Numbered from the stretch's first letter, positions 11,956 to 24,454 are shown. The stretch is DNA of 64,000 nucleotides from Bagarius yarrelli (GCA_005784505.1 VCAZ01000014.1:1640741-1704740), one strand, 5' to 3'. Made by a program: numbers and translations. The notes: generated by a model not told the origin, from the letters alone.

Positions 11956-12639
11956 TGCTGCATAGCCATTACACTGAGTAAGGTTAATTGGAAAAGGTTT
12001 CAGGTGCCTGTGAGAAGTGGACTTTATCTCTGCAGATGTTTGCGTAGCTGTGTGTTTAGCGTATTCTCTTTTCAGCCGTGTGTTTTGTTTAAATTATGTA
12101 TGTTATTAATTTTTCTGAATCGGTGACTGATGAATCCTGCAGGTTCGAGAAAAAAACAGCAATGCAAAAAAAGAGACAAATTACCTTTAAGAAAGCATTA
12201 GGGAATGATGAATGAAATGAATTAGTCATTTTAAAGCCGGGGCAGATGTGATTAATGACGTTGGTTATAGTATTGTCTGGGAATGAATGAAAATCAGACA
12301 TTCCTGGAGATATTCAATGAGGCATTTAGTTAGAGTATAATGAGAAATTGTATTCACACACCATTGTAGACTATATGGGGCATTTACGTTATGACAAGGT
12401 ATAAATGCCTCTTTATAAAGAATAATTTTATCTTCAATTAAAAACACAAAGACTGCTGTGATAACTGAGATTCTGACTGATGTTATAAATACACATTTTT
12501 TATTTAAAACTAACAGGGTTAGGCTTTATGCTACATGCTTCAGCAAGTAATTAAATATGGGCGTGTCAAAGTTGGTTAAAAAAAAGAAAGAATTAACTAG
12601 TATATAGAGTATAATATATATAATATAGAGTGATTTGGT

Positions 12640-13440
12640 GCAGCGATTACCATTGGGATGGAATACAGTATAGTAGAGGTTATGTGATCCAATAGGAATA
12701 AAGACATTAACATAAAGAGCACATAATCCAGTGGGAGTTTCAATAGAAAAGTAAAGCTTTTGTTCTACTTTTTTGTTTTTTCTCCTATTAGATTCCTTTG
12801 GGCTCTACTTTACTCTCTTTACATCCCACTGGATCACATGCGCTTTACATTATTATCTGTATTTTCATTGGTTTATGTGCGCTCTGTGTTACCGCCTTTA
12901 GTCCCACTGGATCACAAACGCTCTGCATTACCATTGGATCATGTGTGCTCTACTTTAATGTCTTTATTCCTATTAGATCTCATACCCTTTACTATGCTGT
13001 ATTTACTAATTAAGCATAGCATCAGCATAACATAGCATCCAGTTGGAATCTCACTGGATTACATATGCTCTACTTTACTATCTTTACTCCTATTAGATTA
13101 CATCCACTTTACATTGGATCAAATAATATACAGTTAATAAAGTAAAGTGCATGTGATCAAGTGGGATGTAAAGAGAGTGAAGTGAAGCACAAGGGATCTA
13201 ATAGGGGAAAAAACAGAAAAGTAGAGCAAATGTGATCCAATAGCAGTAAATATATTAAAGTAGAGCAAATGTGATCTAATAGCAGTAAATATATTAAAGT
13301 AGAGCAAATGTGATCTAATAGCAGTAAATATATTAAAGTAGAGCAAATATATTAAAGTAGAGCAAATATTAAAGTAGAGCACAATAGGAGTTAAGACAGC
13401 GAAGTAGATGGTTATGGTTGGTTGAAACAATAGGATCACA
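12640..13440. repeat. 39-bp minisatellite in both orientations
   Basis: Units like gtgatctaatagcagtaaat + atattaaagtagagcaaat are tandem at 13220-13380 (three near-identical copies) and diverged around them. Their reverse complement (ctctactttaatgtctttat, tcctattagatctcat) fills about 12760-13125, and the forward form recurs at 12655-12755. The result is forward / reverse / forward blocks of one degenerate unit. Confidence 0.7.
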
Positions 13441-13995
13441 TCATATTTGACAAAATTACGTCAAATCCGCTATGTCCAATCCTGATACAGTAAATGCTGA
13501 GCACAAACTAAAATAAAAGTGAATTTATTGCCAGCTGCATCTTTCTGTGCCACATTTCTGCTTTAAAGCCATCAGGGGATCCCTGGGATAGATTGATTGC
13601 CTCAACACAGATCGTTCTGTCATGTTCTGACTGAGTAAGTCATCTGAAAACGCTGTCTGTTCCCAAAATATTGCAGCACACAACCATCGATTTCTCCGGC
13701 TCTACCAGGCGCTAACAGCTTCCTATGCTAACCGGGTGGTTCATACAAATTTAATAGCAGAAGATCGATTGAAACAGTAATTTCCTGTACACGGGATATT
13801 CTAACTATCACATCCTAAGTATGATGTCAGAGGCCTTACAGAAAAGTCACTTTTATATATGCCACAAAACACATCTGAAAATAAATAAATCATGTAAAAA
13901 AAGTTAATAACCTAAATAATATATATATAATAAAACAACTGTAAAAATAATAAAAAAAAAGAAAAACAATTCACATTAGTGTGTGTATATATGTG

Positions 13996-13996
<1 letters not shown>

Positions 13997-14057
<61 letters not shown>
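13997..14057. repeat. (TA)n microsatellite
   Basis: About 30 TA units in a broader AT-rich block that includes a second (TA)n at 14214-14254. Confidence 0.9.
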
Positions 14058-14063
<6 letters not shown>

Positions 14064-14208
14064 TATATTATAATTTTCAGGTTAAACATGTAAAAAATCT
14101 ATATATATATTATATATATAAACTGTAAACATCTAAAAAAAAACATTTGTAGGAATGAAAATATGGTTAAAAAACAACATATAGAAACTGGAAAAAATTT
14201 ACATAAAA

Positions 14209-14213
<5 letters not shown>

Positions 14214-14254
<41 letters not shown>
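14214..14254. repeat. (TA)n microsatellite
   Basis: About 20 TA units preceded by gtgtgta. Confidence 0.9.
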
Positions 14255-14257
<3 letters not shown>

Positions 14258-14756
14258 TACATTTTTTTGTACAAATGTTGTATTTATGCATTTCTAACCT
14301 TTATAGGAATAAATTATGCATTTTGTGTCTTTAATTGTACATTTAGTGAACTATTAGTTAAGCCATGACGTGTTTATAACATCTTTAACATCTATAACAT
14401 CTCTATTTCATGTCTGTTCAAGTAAATCAAGTGCACACAGTATGTGTCAGGTAAGAAAGTTGAGTTTTTAATTCAAGTGCTTGGATTCTCTCATTCCTCA
14501 CTTATTAAGTTGTAGTTTCTCATGTCCCGTGCAGGAACCTTTGGCCTTTTTCTTCTCATACCACATAAAGCTGTCCTATTGTATGGAATACAAAATGCTG
14601 CAGCGCTGGCATACACACACTTACACACACCCACACAAACACTTACCCCCAGTTTCCATTCCAGCTCTAAACATCGGCGCTGAATTATTAAGCTTCAACA
14701 CGCCGCTAGATTGTGCTGAGACGCGGGAGACAAGCCAATAACCCTTCAGTTGCAAA

Positions 14757-14757
<1 letters not shown>

Positions 14758-14789
<32 letters not shown>
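14758..14789. repeat. (GT)n microsatellite
   Basis: About 15 GT units. Confidence 0.9.
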
Positions 14790-14790
<1 letters not shown>

Positions 14791-15514
14791 GAAAAACACA
14801 GCGTCTATTTAATTTAACACTCGTCCACAAGGATAAGAGGAACAGCTAATCAATTAGGAGACACTGAATATCTGTCAAGGGACCTGGTGTGTTGTTTGTC
14901 ATTGAAAAAGCTCAGGAAAGGAAAAGTGTGTGTATTGAAACGACGCTGTGTATCCATCGTGTGTTTATGGGTTCTGTAGGTGCAGGAAGTGAAGTGAAGG
15001 TTTCAGTCTTTTTTTTTTCCTTCAGGCTTCCTCGTTATCACACCAAAAATTGTAGTAAATTTAATTCAGAACAAATTGTTTCTAAACATTCTATATATTT
15101 TAACGGTTTCTGGACACCACACCATCACACCCACAGCAGGGTGTCTACCCTAAGGTCCGAGTCCCATGGTTGTCTAGAATGTGTTTGTACGTTGTAGCTC
15201 CAAGGTTTAGTGTTTTTGTTTCTTGTCTTGAGTTAATGTCATGTCCCAGTCTTGAGTTTTGTCATGTTATGGTTGTCACATTATGGTTGTCACATTATTA
15301 TTGTTATTATTATTGTCACATAGATCCAGAAGTTAACACAATTTCCAGTTCTGTGCTGTCATTGGTTTATTTTGATCATGTGTCCCTTATTGTGCTCAAG
15401 TGTTTTTCTTGTTTAGTTGATTCGTTTCCCCCATTAGTTTGTGTGTTTATACCCGTGTTTCAGTTTGTCTTGGTCTCGAATGACATGCTGTGTTCTGGTT
15501 GGAGTGGATAATCC

Positions 15515-15850
15515 ACTACAGGCGTCTTTCTGTGTGGAGTTTGCATGTTCTCCCTGTGCTGGTGTGGGTTTACTCCGGGTTCTCCGGTTTCCTCCAACAG
15601 TCCAGACATGTATACTTGGTTGATTGGTGATTCTTCATTTCCCACAGATGTGAGTGTGAGTGTGTTTGGTTGTTTGTCTGTATGTGACCCTTGGATGGAC
15701 TGGTAACCTGTCCAGGGTGACCCCTGCCTTTCACACAATCACAGCTGGAATATATATATAATAGTAAATATTTATATATGTATAATAATATATAACATAG
15801 CATTGTGATGGACTGGTGATCTGTCCAGGGTGTGGTACCAATCCGCATAT
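15515..15850 (+). mobile_element. Long-body SINE-like repeat, interrupted copy
   Basis: Body from gtctttctgtgtggagtttg to cacacaatcacagctgg at 15750, then AT-rich sequence, then a repeated piece (gtgatggactggtgatctgt) at 15804-15835, suggesting two overlapping insertions or a duplication. Confidence 0.6.
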
Positions 15851-15858
15851 TAGGTAGA

Positions 15859-15859
15859 G

Positions 15860-15913
<54 letters not shown>
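15859..15913. repeat. (GATA)n microsatellite
   Basis: About 12-13 GATA units next to the interrupted SINE-like repeat. Confidence 0.9.
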
Positions 15914-16740
15914 CCCTTGACTGTCTTAGTGTATCTACAGCCACCTGGTGGTTGGAGTTTACTTGGTTAGCAATTAGCCATTCTGTGATAAGGATTAGTG
16001 ATGAGTGCTATAAGCTTACATGGGCTCTTTCAGAACGCATCATAGGGGGGGACACCTATATCATCTTAAGGTATTTCGACTTCCTATGGGTTTTCCAGGA
16101 CGTACGTTTAACCCCATCATACGTTGAGCGCTGTCTGTATATTCCATGTTCTGTATAAAAACCGTTCTCCGTGTTCTCTGTATCATTTCTACAAACTCTT
16201 GTAACTTGTCAACCTATAAAAAATCTCCATTTTACTTAGATTCTTATCATGGATCTTATTCTGAACCACTGATCTAAATATTCTCTGCTGTGTTTCTCTG
16301 GTTTCTCTGTTCTGCAGCTTGCTCTTGTATTTCCTGCCGTCGCCTGCTTGGAATATAAATGTGGGTTATTCAGAGACAGTCGTGTCTAATAGACAATGGG
16401 GTCTAATAATTGTAATGCTGGTCCTTTAAAGATGAATAAAACGTTTATTAGCTTCATGAATGTTTCTTCCAGTGGAGCAGAATTTAATAATACAAATCTA
16501 CATAGAAAAGAATATAAAAAAGCTGAAGATGTGCAGTTTAATTCCTTGTTAGACGCTCAAGTGTAAATAGATATCATGAAAAAGATTTATAATTAAAAGC
16601 ATAAATGGGAAAAAGCCACAATATGACAAATTATTACTTTTCAAAGAGTCTCCTTGAATTTAAGCCTTTTTTCAGTGCATTTCATATTTAATTAAAAAAT
16701 TAAATATACGATAAGTGATGATACCTGAGATTATATGAAT

Positions 16741-17075
16741 CTTCTTCTTCTACTTTCGGCTGTTTTCTTTTAGGGGTCGCCACAGCCAATCGTTTGTCTC
16801 CACCCCAATACTATTCTCTACATCCTCTTTACTCACACCCACTAACTTCATGTCCTCGTTTATCTATATACCTCCTCTTTGGTCTTCCTCTTTGCCTTCT
16901 GCCTGGTAGCTTCATTTCTAACATCCTCCTACCAATATATTCACTATTCCTCCTCTGTACATGTCCAAACCACCTCAATCTGTCTTCCCTGACTTTCTCC
17001 CCAAAACATCTAACATGAGCCGTACACCTAATGAACTCATTCCTAATCCTGTCCAACCTCATCACTCCCAAAGAA
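16741..17075 (-). mobile_element. RTE-like LINE 3' fragment, copy 3
   Basis: Minus strand reads GVMRLDRIRNEFIRCTAHVR, then CFGEKVREDRLRWFGHVQRR and RRMLEMKLPGRRQRGRPKRR before breaking, followed by a cttcttcttc tail on the plus strand at 16741. Same family as 3522-3740 and 7085-7990. Confidence 0.65.
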
Positions 17076-17094
17076 GATTATATTATAGATGATA

Positions 17095-17340
17095 TGAATA
17101 AGAAACCTATAAAAGAACCAGACTCAAAGGGGAACTTATTCTCATCTGGGTGAAAACACTAATTTCTGTCTGCCAAAACTGATTTCTGTTTTAATTCAAT
17201 TTAATCTGTATTTGTATGGTGCTTTCAACCACGGACATTGTCTCAAAGCAACTTTACACAGAATGCAAGACAAACCAGACTTAACAGTGAACCCATCCTC
17301 ATTTGGGTAACAATGTGGTGAAAAGTCCCTTAGGGCACCT
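17095..17340 (-). mobile_element. L2-like LINE tail fragments
   Basis: Two adjoining pieces share the gaaccagactcaaaggggaac and ggacattgtctcaaagcaac blocks seen at 2446-2660. They directly abut the RTE-like fragment, so this is a cluster of truncated insertions. Confidence 0.5.
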
Positions 17341-18024
17341 TTAAGAAGTAATAATTTCCATTATTTAAGAGCATTAACAATAAATGCACTGTGGAAGCTT
17401 CTATGCTCATTATCAAGGTACCTGCAGCCAGCAAGACCCTGGATTTGACATCCCTGATGATGTTATTAGGAACACTACAGTGCTAAATAATGTCCAGTTA
17501 GACATTCTGGCCAGTATTAACACAACTAGTCAGAAAAGAAGCCCTTCTTTAAATAAAAGTTCATCTAATTATGGTTTTGCTTTTCATAGCAAGGAGTTTA
17601 TTAAATATGAAAATATATTATATGCCAATACAATTTCTTGTAAACAGTTTCATCTGGAATCTAATAATAGAAATTAAGCATAATAGAACATGGTGTTCTA
17701 GGACATTCATCAAATGCAAGCTGGTGGTGTATGACCCGAAAGGAAGAGGAGCTGGAACAGCAGGACCTGCAGACTGTTATTTCTTCTCCAGCACATCGAT
17801 CGGTCTGTGATTTACATGATTGTGTTTCTAGAGGCAGAGAAGTCTTAAGAGTGAAGAGAGCTGACCAGGTGGATAAGAAGCAGCAGAGAACAGGTCATAG
17901 CAGGGTAAGAAGAGTAGAAGGTTTTACAGATCACAAAAGAATCAGTAATATAAAAGACATATATTTTTTTAATGAACATTTATTTGTCACATACATGATT
18001 ATACACAGTACAACATATAGGGAA
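17341..18024. other. Unannotated stretch with small frames
   Basis: Small overlapping plus frames (97, 79 and 159 residues from 17384, 17571 and 17731) have no recognisable domain; the last runs into a SINE. I do not call a gene. Confidence 0.4.
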
Positions 18025-18190
18025 ATGTTTTTCTTTGCAGACACCAACTTGGAGGTTTGGTATCAGATCACAGGGTTAAGGGTCTTGCTCAAGGGTGTTC
18101 CAAGGGCAGACATGGTGGTGGTGGTGCTTGAGCCCAGGTCTTCCAATCAACAACTCAGCACCATAACCATTTGCGTCACCACTGCCCATT
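18025..18190 (-). mobile_element. V-type SINE copy, reverse, diverged
   Basis: Contains gttaagggtcttgctcaagg, gcttgagcccaggtcttcca and caccataaccatttgcgtca; the 3' core is lost. Confidence 0.5.
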
Positions 18191-19314
18191 GGCAAATAAA
18201 AATATGTTAGACATAAGCAGCTTATTAGTATTGATCTAAGAAAATTTGATGTAACAGGAAACTAGCTGCATCATACAGGGGGGTATCCAAAGGTTTCAAG
18301 ACCCTCGGAAGTCTTCTGGACTTTAGAATGCCACACAGATACTCTAGAGCTGTCACAGAACATCAGGTTAGAAGTACAGCTTTTTTGTGGGGAGATACTC
18401 ATGAATGTGGTACCACCACAGCAATGCGTCTAGAAGTAAAGCCTGAGCAACCTTCTAAAGATTCCTCGACTTTTATACTTGCATGTTGTCAATAAAGTAT
18501 TCATCACTATTCTGGTGCACATTTTAGGTAAAAACCTAAAAAATGACGCTTATAGTTATGAAAATGTAGATGACATCCCCTATCCAGAGCAACATATGTC
18601 ATTGTGAACAACCTATTAGTGGAGGAATATGGTCCTTGGGCCCAGCAATCCCAGCCAACAGGGAACGTTCCCACAATTTTTGCTACATGTTAGGAGAAAA
18701 TGTGCTTGGTAATGAAACTTTCACATAACATTATTAATAGTTAATATTATCACTGTCACACCAGGCTTCTCAACTATACAGCGCAATCAATCACCAGAAT
18801 ACTAACTGGCCACCCCTGCAGCTGGTTTCCTAAACACCCCAACACCTCTATTTAGGAGCACTCACCTCACTCAGTGTTTGTCTGGACTCTCTACAGTGGT
18901 TAACTTTACCTGGTTGCTTCACTTACTTGCCTCAAATACTTCAAAGACTCCTTCCAGTGCTTCAGCATCCATTTGTCTGAGTCCACCAGCTCCTGGCCAT
19001 CGCCATCCTGTCATCTTCTTGGTAAATCAGTAGGAGACTCTCCTTCTAGACATTCATTGAGAGTGTTAGTATACATATACCTCCTTAGTGCTGGTTACCA
19101 TGTTTTTCAATAAACACCTCCATCTCTTGTCTTCAGGCTGGTTATAAAAATATATGTTGAGGAACAACGACAATCTTATGACATTATGACTTGATGAATG
19201 TTCCCAAACTGGACATTTTCAGGTTTTCATTTTAATTTATGTCTCAGAACATACATTTGTTAGCTGGGATGGGAACCTGGTAATCATGTGATCTCAACCT
19301 TCTAATTAGGAAAG

Positions 19315-19475
19315 TGGGGAAGTGGTGGCTTAGTGGTTAAGGTGTTGGACTGCTCCTGATCCCACCAAGCCACCACTGGGCCCCTGAGCCCCATTAACCC
19401 CCAATCGTATAAAAAGAGATAAATGTAAGTCACTCTGGATAAGAAAGTCTGGCAAAAACTGTAAATGAAATTAAC
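19315..19475 (+). mobile_element. V-type SINE copy
   Basis: Head gtggcttagtggttaaggtg, body caccactgggcccctgagcc, core gataaatgtaagtcactctg and ggataagaaagtctggc. Confidence 0.65.
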
Positions 19476-20744
19476 TGACCACCATATTAACCACTGAACT
19501 ACTACTTCTGCCTTATAAGGGTTATGATCTGGGGTGCAAATAATGGCCATGAAGAGTTTATACAGCTCTTTACAACATCACTTAAGGCCACTTAATGGTG
19601 TTAAGAAGTCAGTGCCAGCACGGCTTATTAGCTAGTAGCTCTGTTTGTATGGTAATCATCATTAGTCTAGATTTGTTTGCAGGAAAGTCACGAATCTCAT
19701 CACCTGATGCTTCAGTCCAGATCAAACATCCAAATGTTTTATAGGTTAAATCTACTCCTACCTGAAGTACAGTGTTATGCTCTTCACCATATATTGAACC
19801 ATGATTTTTCGTTTTAGTATCATAAATATCGAGGCGTGCCTGATGGAACGCGCCGCCAGCTCAGTTTAGCAGCACGGCTATCATACATGCATGAGATAAG
19901 CAGATAAGCATGTGAGACGAGCACAGTTTTCTCTGCAATTCCTAGACCCATTTAGATGACATTAGACATGTCCTAATAAAATCTGTAACAATCGGTTCAG
20001 TGTGGCTATATCGGGCTTCATAACATATTCATAAGAATCACATGCATTTTTTATCAAGCATCGCTGGAGGATTTGATTTGATGTCAAACCCGGTGAGGTT
20101 GTGTTTAGCATGTATTGATTCAGTAAAATTTTTCCTTGTTTGCTAGCAAGACATTAGGAAATTAAGAGATTTTAAAAGCTTTTTCCTGTTTATTGATCTC
20201 ACATTTGGCCTAAACTTGTCCTAGTTTGTAAATAATGCACTTTCAGATTTGCCATTGGTCCATTGGTCGCAGCCCCCTGCTTGTTTATTGGCCCAATCTG
20301 TGTCCACTAGTTCTGTTTAATAGTTTAACTATTTCTGTTCTCAGTATTAATGATTAGCAAAATATTGCAAATTATACTATTCATTTCTGAGCCTTCCCTG
20401 TTTCCCAATTCCAGCTCCTGTCTGAGATTGTAAATTGGCTCCATAACTTTGGTTTGCTGTAATTGTTGTCTTTCTCTGGAATCATAATCATTTGCAATAT
20501 TCCAAGTGTTTAAGATGTTTCAACACCTACAGGCGAAAACTTTGGGGGAAAAAATCATCACACAGACCCCAACAGACCAAGGTGATGGTATATCCACCAA
20601 TCGTAGTCTGCGTTGTATCTTTAACCCAAACAACAAGCAGCAGACAACAAAAAAATGAAAATATATTTGCATTGTCACGAAGAAGTTTCACATAAATATA
20701 AAAGTTTAAAATAGTGTAAAAAGTTAAAAAAAAATCAATATTTA

Positions 20745-20845
20745 TTTATTCCTAAGGAGCAAGCTAGAAGAAATTATGCTAAAACAATATAAAAAAAACC
20801 CAACCAAACCTGGAGAAGAACCAGACTCAAAATGGGACCTCTCAT
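20745..20845 (-). mobile_element. Short L2-like tail fragment
   Basis: Contains gaaccagactcaaaatggga next to an A-rich stretch, the same block as in the 2.5 and 17.1 kb copies. Confidence 0.35.
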
Positions 20846-21297
20846 TTACGGGGTCTTCAGTGCAAGCCGGAGCTGTCGATCAACTTAAGAGTATCAGCAC
20901 AAAAATCAGCATAACTTCTGAATTTATTATAATTTTATCTTTCACCCCTTAAAGCTTTCAGAGTTATAAAAACCAACGAATAAAACCGACAAAAGAAACA
21001 GCAGTTTAAAGCCGCTTCCATGGTTTGCAACGGGTTCTATTCACAGCTGTCTCATGGATCCCTGGGCTGTCCTCAAGGGACCATTCTCAAAACATAATAA
21101 GCTTAGAATACGCAAGTATAAGCACAAGATAGCACCTTTAAAGGACGAATATCTACGGCACCCAGATGGTTTAGTCTCATTTTACTCTATTTTAGACCTT
21201 AAAGCTACAAGAAAGATTGATGCCACCTTCTAAAGCATTGGTGGTACTCAGCCTATTTTAGACAAACGTCCCTAAGTCAAGTTGAAACCCTTAGATT

Positions 21298-21375
21298 TAC
21301 TTACATTTACAGCATTTGGCAGACGCCCTTATCCAGTGTGACTTACATTTATCTCATTTATATTTTATTTATACA
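21298..21375 (-). mobile_element. V-type SINE 3' core fragment, reverse
   Basis: Contains tttacagcatttggcagacg and cccttatccagtgtgactta, the complement of the conserved core, about 150 bp before the Tc1 element. Confidence 0.55.
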
Positions 21376-21528
21376 GCAAATTTTCACATAGAACCACTAA
21401 ACACACATGTTTCTTCAGCACCCTCCATAAGTGTTCAAACAACCCCACTAATCCCCACTAATCCCCACCAGCTAACTTTATAGCTAGCACAAAGCTATAT
21501 TTTTCCGATTTCATGTCATCACGATTTA

Positions 21529-22742
21529 CAGGTGCATCTCAATGAATCATAATGTTGTGGAAAAGTTTATTTATTTCAGTAATTCAAATGAAATTGTGAA
21601 ACTGGTGTATAAATAAATTTAATACACACACACTGAAGTAGTTTAAGTCTTTGGTTCTTTTAATTGTGATAATTACTGTCTCAATAAATTGAAAGATGGT
21701 GACATGCCAATCAGCTAATTAACTCAAAACACCTGCAATGGTTTCCTGAGCCTTCGAAACGGTCTCTGAGTTTGCTTCACTAGGCTACACAATTATATGG
21801 ATGACTGCTGATCTGACAGTTGTCCAGAAGACAATCATTAACAACCTTCACAAGGAGGGTAAGCCACAAAAATTCATTGCCAAAGAAGCTGGTTGTTCAC
21901 AGGGTGCTGTATCCAAGCATGTTAACAGAAAGTTGAGTGGAAGAAAAAGATGCACAACCAACCGAGAGAACCGCAGTCTTAAGAGGCTTGTCAAGCAAAA
22001 TCGATTTAAGAATTTGGGAGAACTTTACAAGGAATGGACTAAAGCTGGGATCAAGGCATCAAGAGCCACCACACACAGAAGTGTCAAGGCATTTGGCTAC
22101 AGTTGTCGTATCCCTCTTGTTAAGCCACTCCTGAACCACAGACAACGTCAAAGGCATCCTCTTTTTAGATGAGAGCAAGTTCTGTATTTCTTTTTGAAAC
22201 CAAGGTTCTAGAGTCTGGAGGAAGGGTGGAAAAGCTAATAACCCAAGTTGCTTGAAGTCCAGTGTTAAGTTCCCACAGTCTGTGATGATTTGGGGTGCAA
22301 TGTCATCTGCTGGTGTTGGTCCACTGTGTTTTTTGAAAACCAAAGTCACTGCACCTGTTTACCAAGAAATTTTAGAGCACTTCATGCTTCCTTCTGCTGA
22401 CCAGCTTTTTAAAGATGCTGATTTCATTTTCCAGCAGGATTTGGCACCTGCCCACACTGCCAATAGCACCAAAAGTTGGTTAAATGACCATGGTGCTGGT
22501 GTGCTTAACAGACTTTCCAGAAGGCCAACAACTCACTAAACATGTTTTTTTATTGGTCTTATAAATTATTCTAATTTATTGAGATAGTGAATTGGTGGGT
22601 TTTTGTTAAATGTGAGCCAAAATCATCACAATTAAAAGAACCAAAGACTTAAACTACTTCATTCTGCGTGCCTTAAACACAAGTTTCACAATTTGAGTTG
22701 AATGACTTTTCCACAACATTCTAATTTATTTAGATGCACCTG
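21529..22742 (+). mobile_element. Tc1-like transposon with long terminal inverted repeats
   Basis: Both ends start CAGGTGCATCT(C/A)AAT and are flanked by TA. The inverted repeats extend about 150-200 bp inward: the ttggttcttttaattgtgat block at 21651 is mirrored by atcacaattaaaagaaccaa at 22624. Total length 1,214 bp. It is close to full length for the family but its transposase is broken, so it is a dead or non-autonomous copy. Confidence 0.85.
21801..22560 (+). pseudogene. Tc1-like transposase pseudogene inside the 21.5-22.7 kb element
   Basis: The ATG at 21801 opens MTADLTVVQKTIINNLHKEG and an HTH region with SGRKRCTTNRENRSLKRLV, typical of Tc1 families. The frame breaks near 22140-22170. 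A second open piece (from 22252) has PQSVMIWGAMSSAGVGPLCF and the second catalytic block FQQDLAPAHTANSTKSWL, then ends early; the last catalytic (SPDLNPIE) block is missing. Confidence 0.8.
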
Positions 22743-23274
22743 TAGTTTTGTTTGCTAGTTTCTACTCACTCGTCTCTACCTTTTCCCTATTGTTGTTTCT
22801 TCTTCAATAAAAGCCATTATCTGCAACATGGATCCTCCTCGTAATGGTTCCTTACATAAATATAAAACAAAAACCAAAAACATTTCACATATTAAAAAAA
22901 AACTATACTTAATTGCACAGAACTTTCCTGCCGTGCATTACTTTAATCTTAATTGACCCATTTAAAGCCACCAAAAAGATTTTCATTTAAAATGTTCCAC
23001 TCCGATAGTTGCGTAATTATCGTTCCTTATGGGCTCAATAAAGAAAATCTTTGTGCAGTAATTGCACTCTGTTGATTTCCTTTGTGACCTGCTTTCGGGA
23101 AGCCCATAGGCACGGCTTTGTTTATAAGCAAACTTAAATTTAGATCACTCCAAACTTTATCAAGTGTCTCGTTACAAATCTTAGTGAAATTATATTTCCT
23201 CCCTGTGGTTAGAATGTACAAACTAATGCTGTGATTGTGAGCGGAAACACGGGATCGACTAAATGAAACTATGG

Positions 23275-23335
23275 TAGTGTGATTGTGGAAACTGCTGGGC
23301 CCCTGAGCAAGGCAACTAAGCCCCAATTGAAGGAA
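23275..23335 (+). repeat. Short SINE body remnant
   Basis: ctgctgggcccctgagcaag and aactaagccccaattga only. Confidence 0.4.
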
Positions 23336-23338
23336 AAA

Positions 23339-23339
23339 T

Positions 23340-23374
<35 letters not shown>

Positions 23375-23474
23375 GAGAGCATGTGAGAGACAAAAAACAA
23401 ATCTGAGGTATCTTATTTATTTTTCAATAAATCGAACACCCACCAATAAAGGTTTCGTGTTTAATGCTATGTGC

Positions 23475-23533
<59 letters not shown>

Positions 23534-23540
23534 GATTTAA
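23339..23540. repeat. Duplicated (GA)n blocks
   Basis: Two (GA)n runs at 23339-23380 and 23477-23536, each followed by the same unique sequence: acaaatctgaggtatcttat versus acaaatttgaggtagcttat, then ttatttttcaataaat and acacccaccaa. The unit including the microsatellite was tandemly duplicated (period about 150 bp). Confidence 0.75.
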
Positions 23541-23769
23541 GAAACAAATTTGAGGTAGCTTATTTATTTTTCAATAAATTAAACACCCACCAAGTGAGGT
23601 TTTATGTTTATTGCTTCATGACTAAAGACTGTTTTAGACATTTCTTTGAAAATATTGTGTTATATTAAAGTGACATAATGGAAGATTTGGCACATACAGT
23701 ATATATAAAAAACACCTTAAAATGAATAATTGTCACAACATGTGTTGTATCAACATTAATATGTCTGTT

Positions 23770-23912
23770 TCTCAGGGAGTTTTTCTTTGCCACCGATTTC
23801 TGTTTTATTCACATTGTATAACTTGTATCTTTTGATTGTGTAAAGCTGCTTTGTGACAATGACTATTGTAAAAAGCGCTACACAAATAAAATTAAATTGA
23901 ATTGAATTGGTT
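23770..23912 (+). mobile_element. L2-like LINE 3' end
   Basis: Plus-orientation tail: gggagtttttctttgccacc, then gtaaagctgctttgtgacaa, gcgctacacaaataaaatta and a terminal attgaattgaatt repeat. This is the complement of the tail at 2446-2530. Confidence 0.6.
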
Positions 23913-24009
23913 CTTTCCTATTCCGAGCTCACCTTTACCACCAGATTCAGTTTGCGACCAGCCCAATTAGTGGATCAGCACTTAAAGACCCCCTTACCAC
24001 CACCACCCA

Positions 24010-24180
24010 TCCTGCTGGGACTGCTAATTCAGGGGTAGATCAGGGGTTCAATTTCCAGCACCACGAAGTTACCACTGCTGGGCACTGGAGCCCCTTAACC
24101 CCTCAATTGCTTAGTTGTATAAATGAGATAAAGTTACTTTAGATAATAGCGTCTACCAAATGCTGTGAATATAAATGTTT
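24010..24180 (+). mobile_element. V-type SINE copy, diverged
   Basis: Contains ggggttcaatttccagcacc, taccactgctgggcactgga and a degraded core gataatagcgtctaccaaat. Confidence 0.55.
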
Positions 24181-24454
24181 TGAGGGTTGTTTGTCCTCTG
24201 AAGATAGAAAAATTTGTACGACAAAAATGAACCTTCTTAGATTTTTAGAAAATTATTTTTAAATAAATATTATATGGTAAAAAAAGAAATACTTCCGAAA
24301 CACAACAAACGCTTTATATGTCTACTTTAACATGAGCTTCATATTAACCACAACTCTGGAGAGGCATGACAAAGACACCAAATCCTGAACATGGACACAA
24401 CAAAACAGGAGGAATTTCATTCGATGGTCTTTATATCACATATTCATAAAGTAA

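Noticed and set aside
11293..12126. Long open frames (277 and 186 aa plus strand, 157 aa minus strand) in the CT tract
   Set aside because: Products are Ser/Leu/Phe or Arg/Glu low-complexity strings dictated by the dinucleotide repeat; no splice or start context.
13134..13439. 101-aa minus-strand frame with repeated FNIFTAIRSHLLY
   Set aside because: Produced by the 39-bp minisatellite (13 codons per unit); no evidence of a repeat protein.
12640..13440. Possible CRISPR-like repeat/spacer array
   Set aside because: Units are contiguous and degenerate, with no unique equal-length spacers, in a vertebrate nuclear context.
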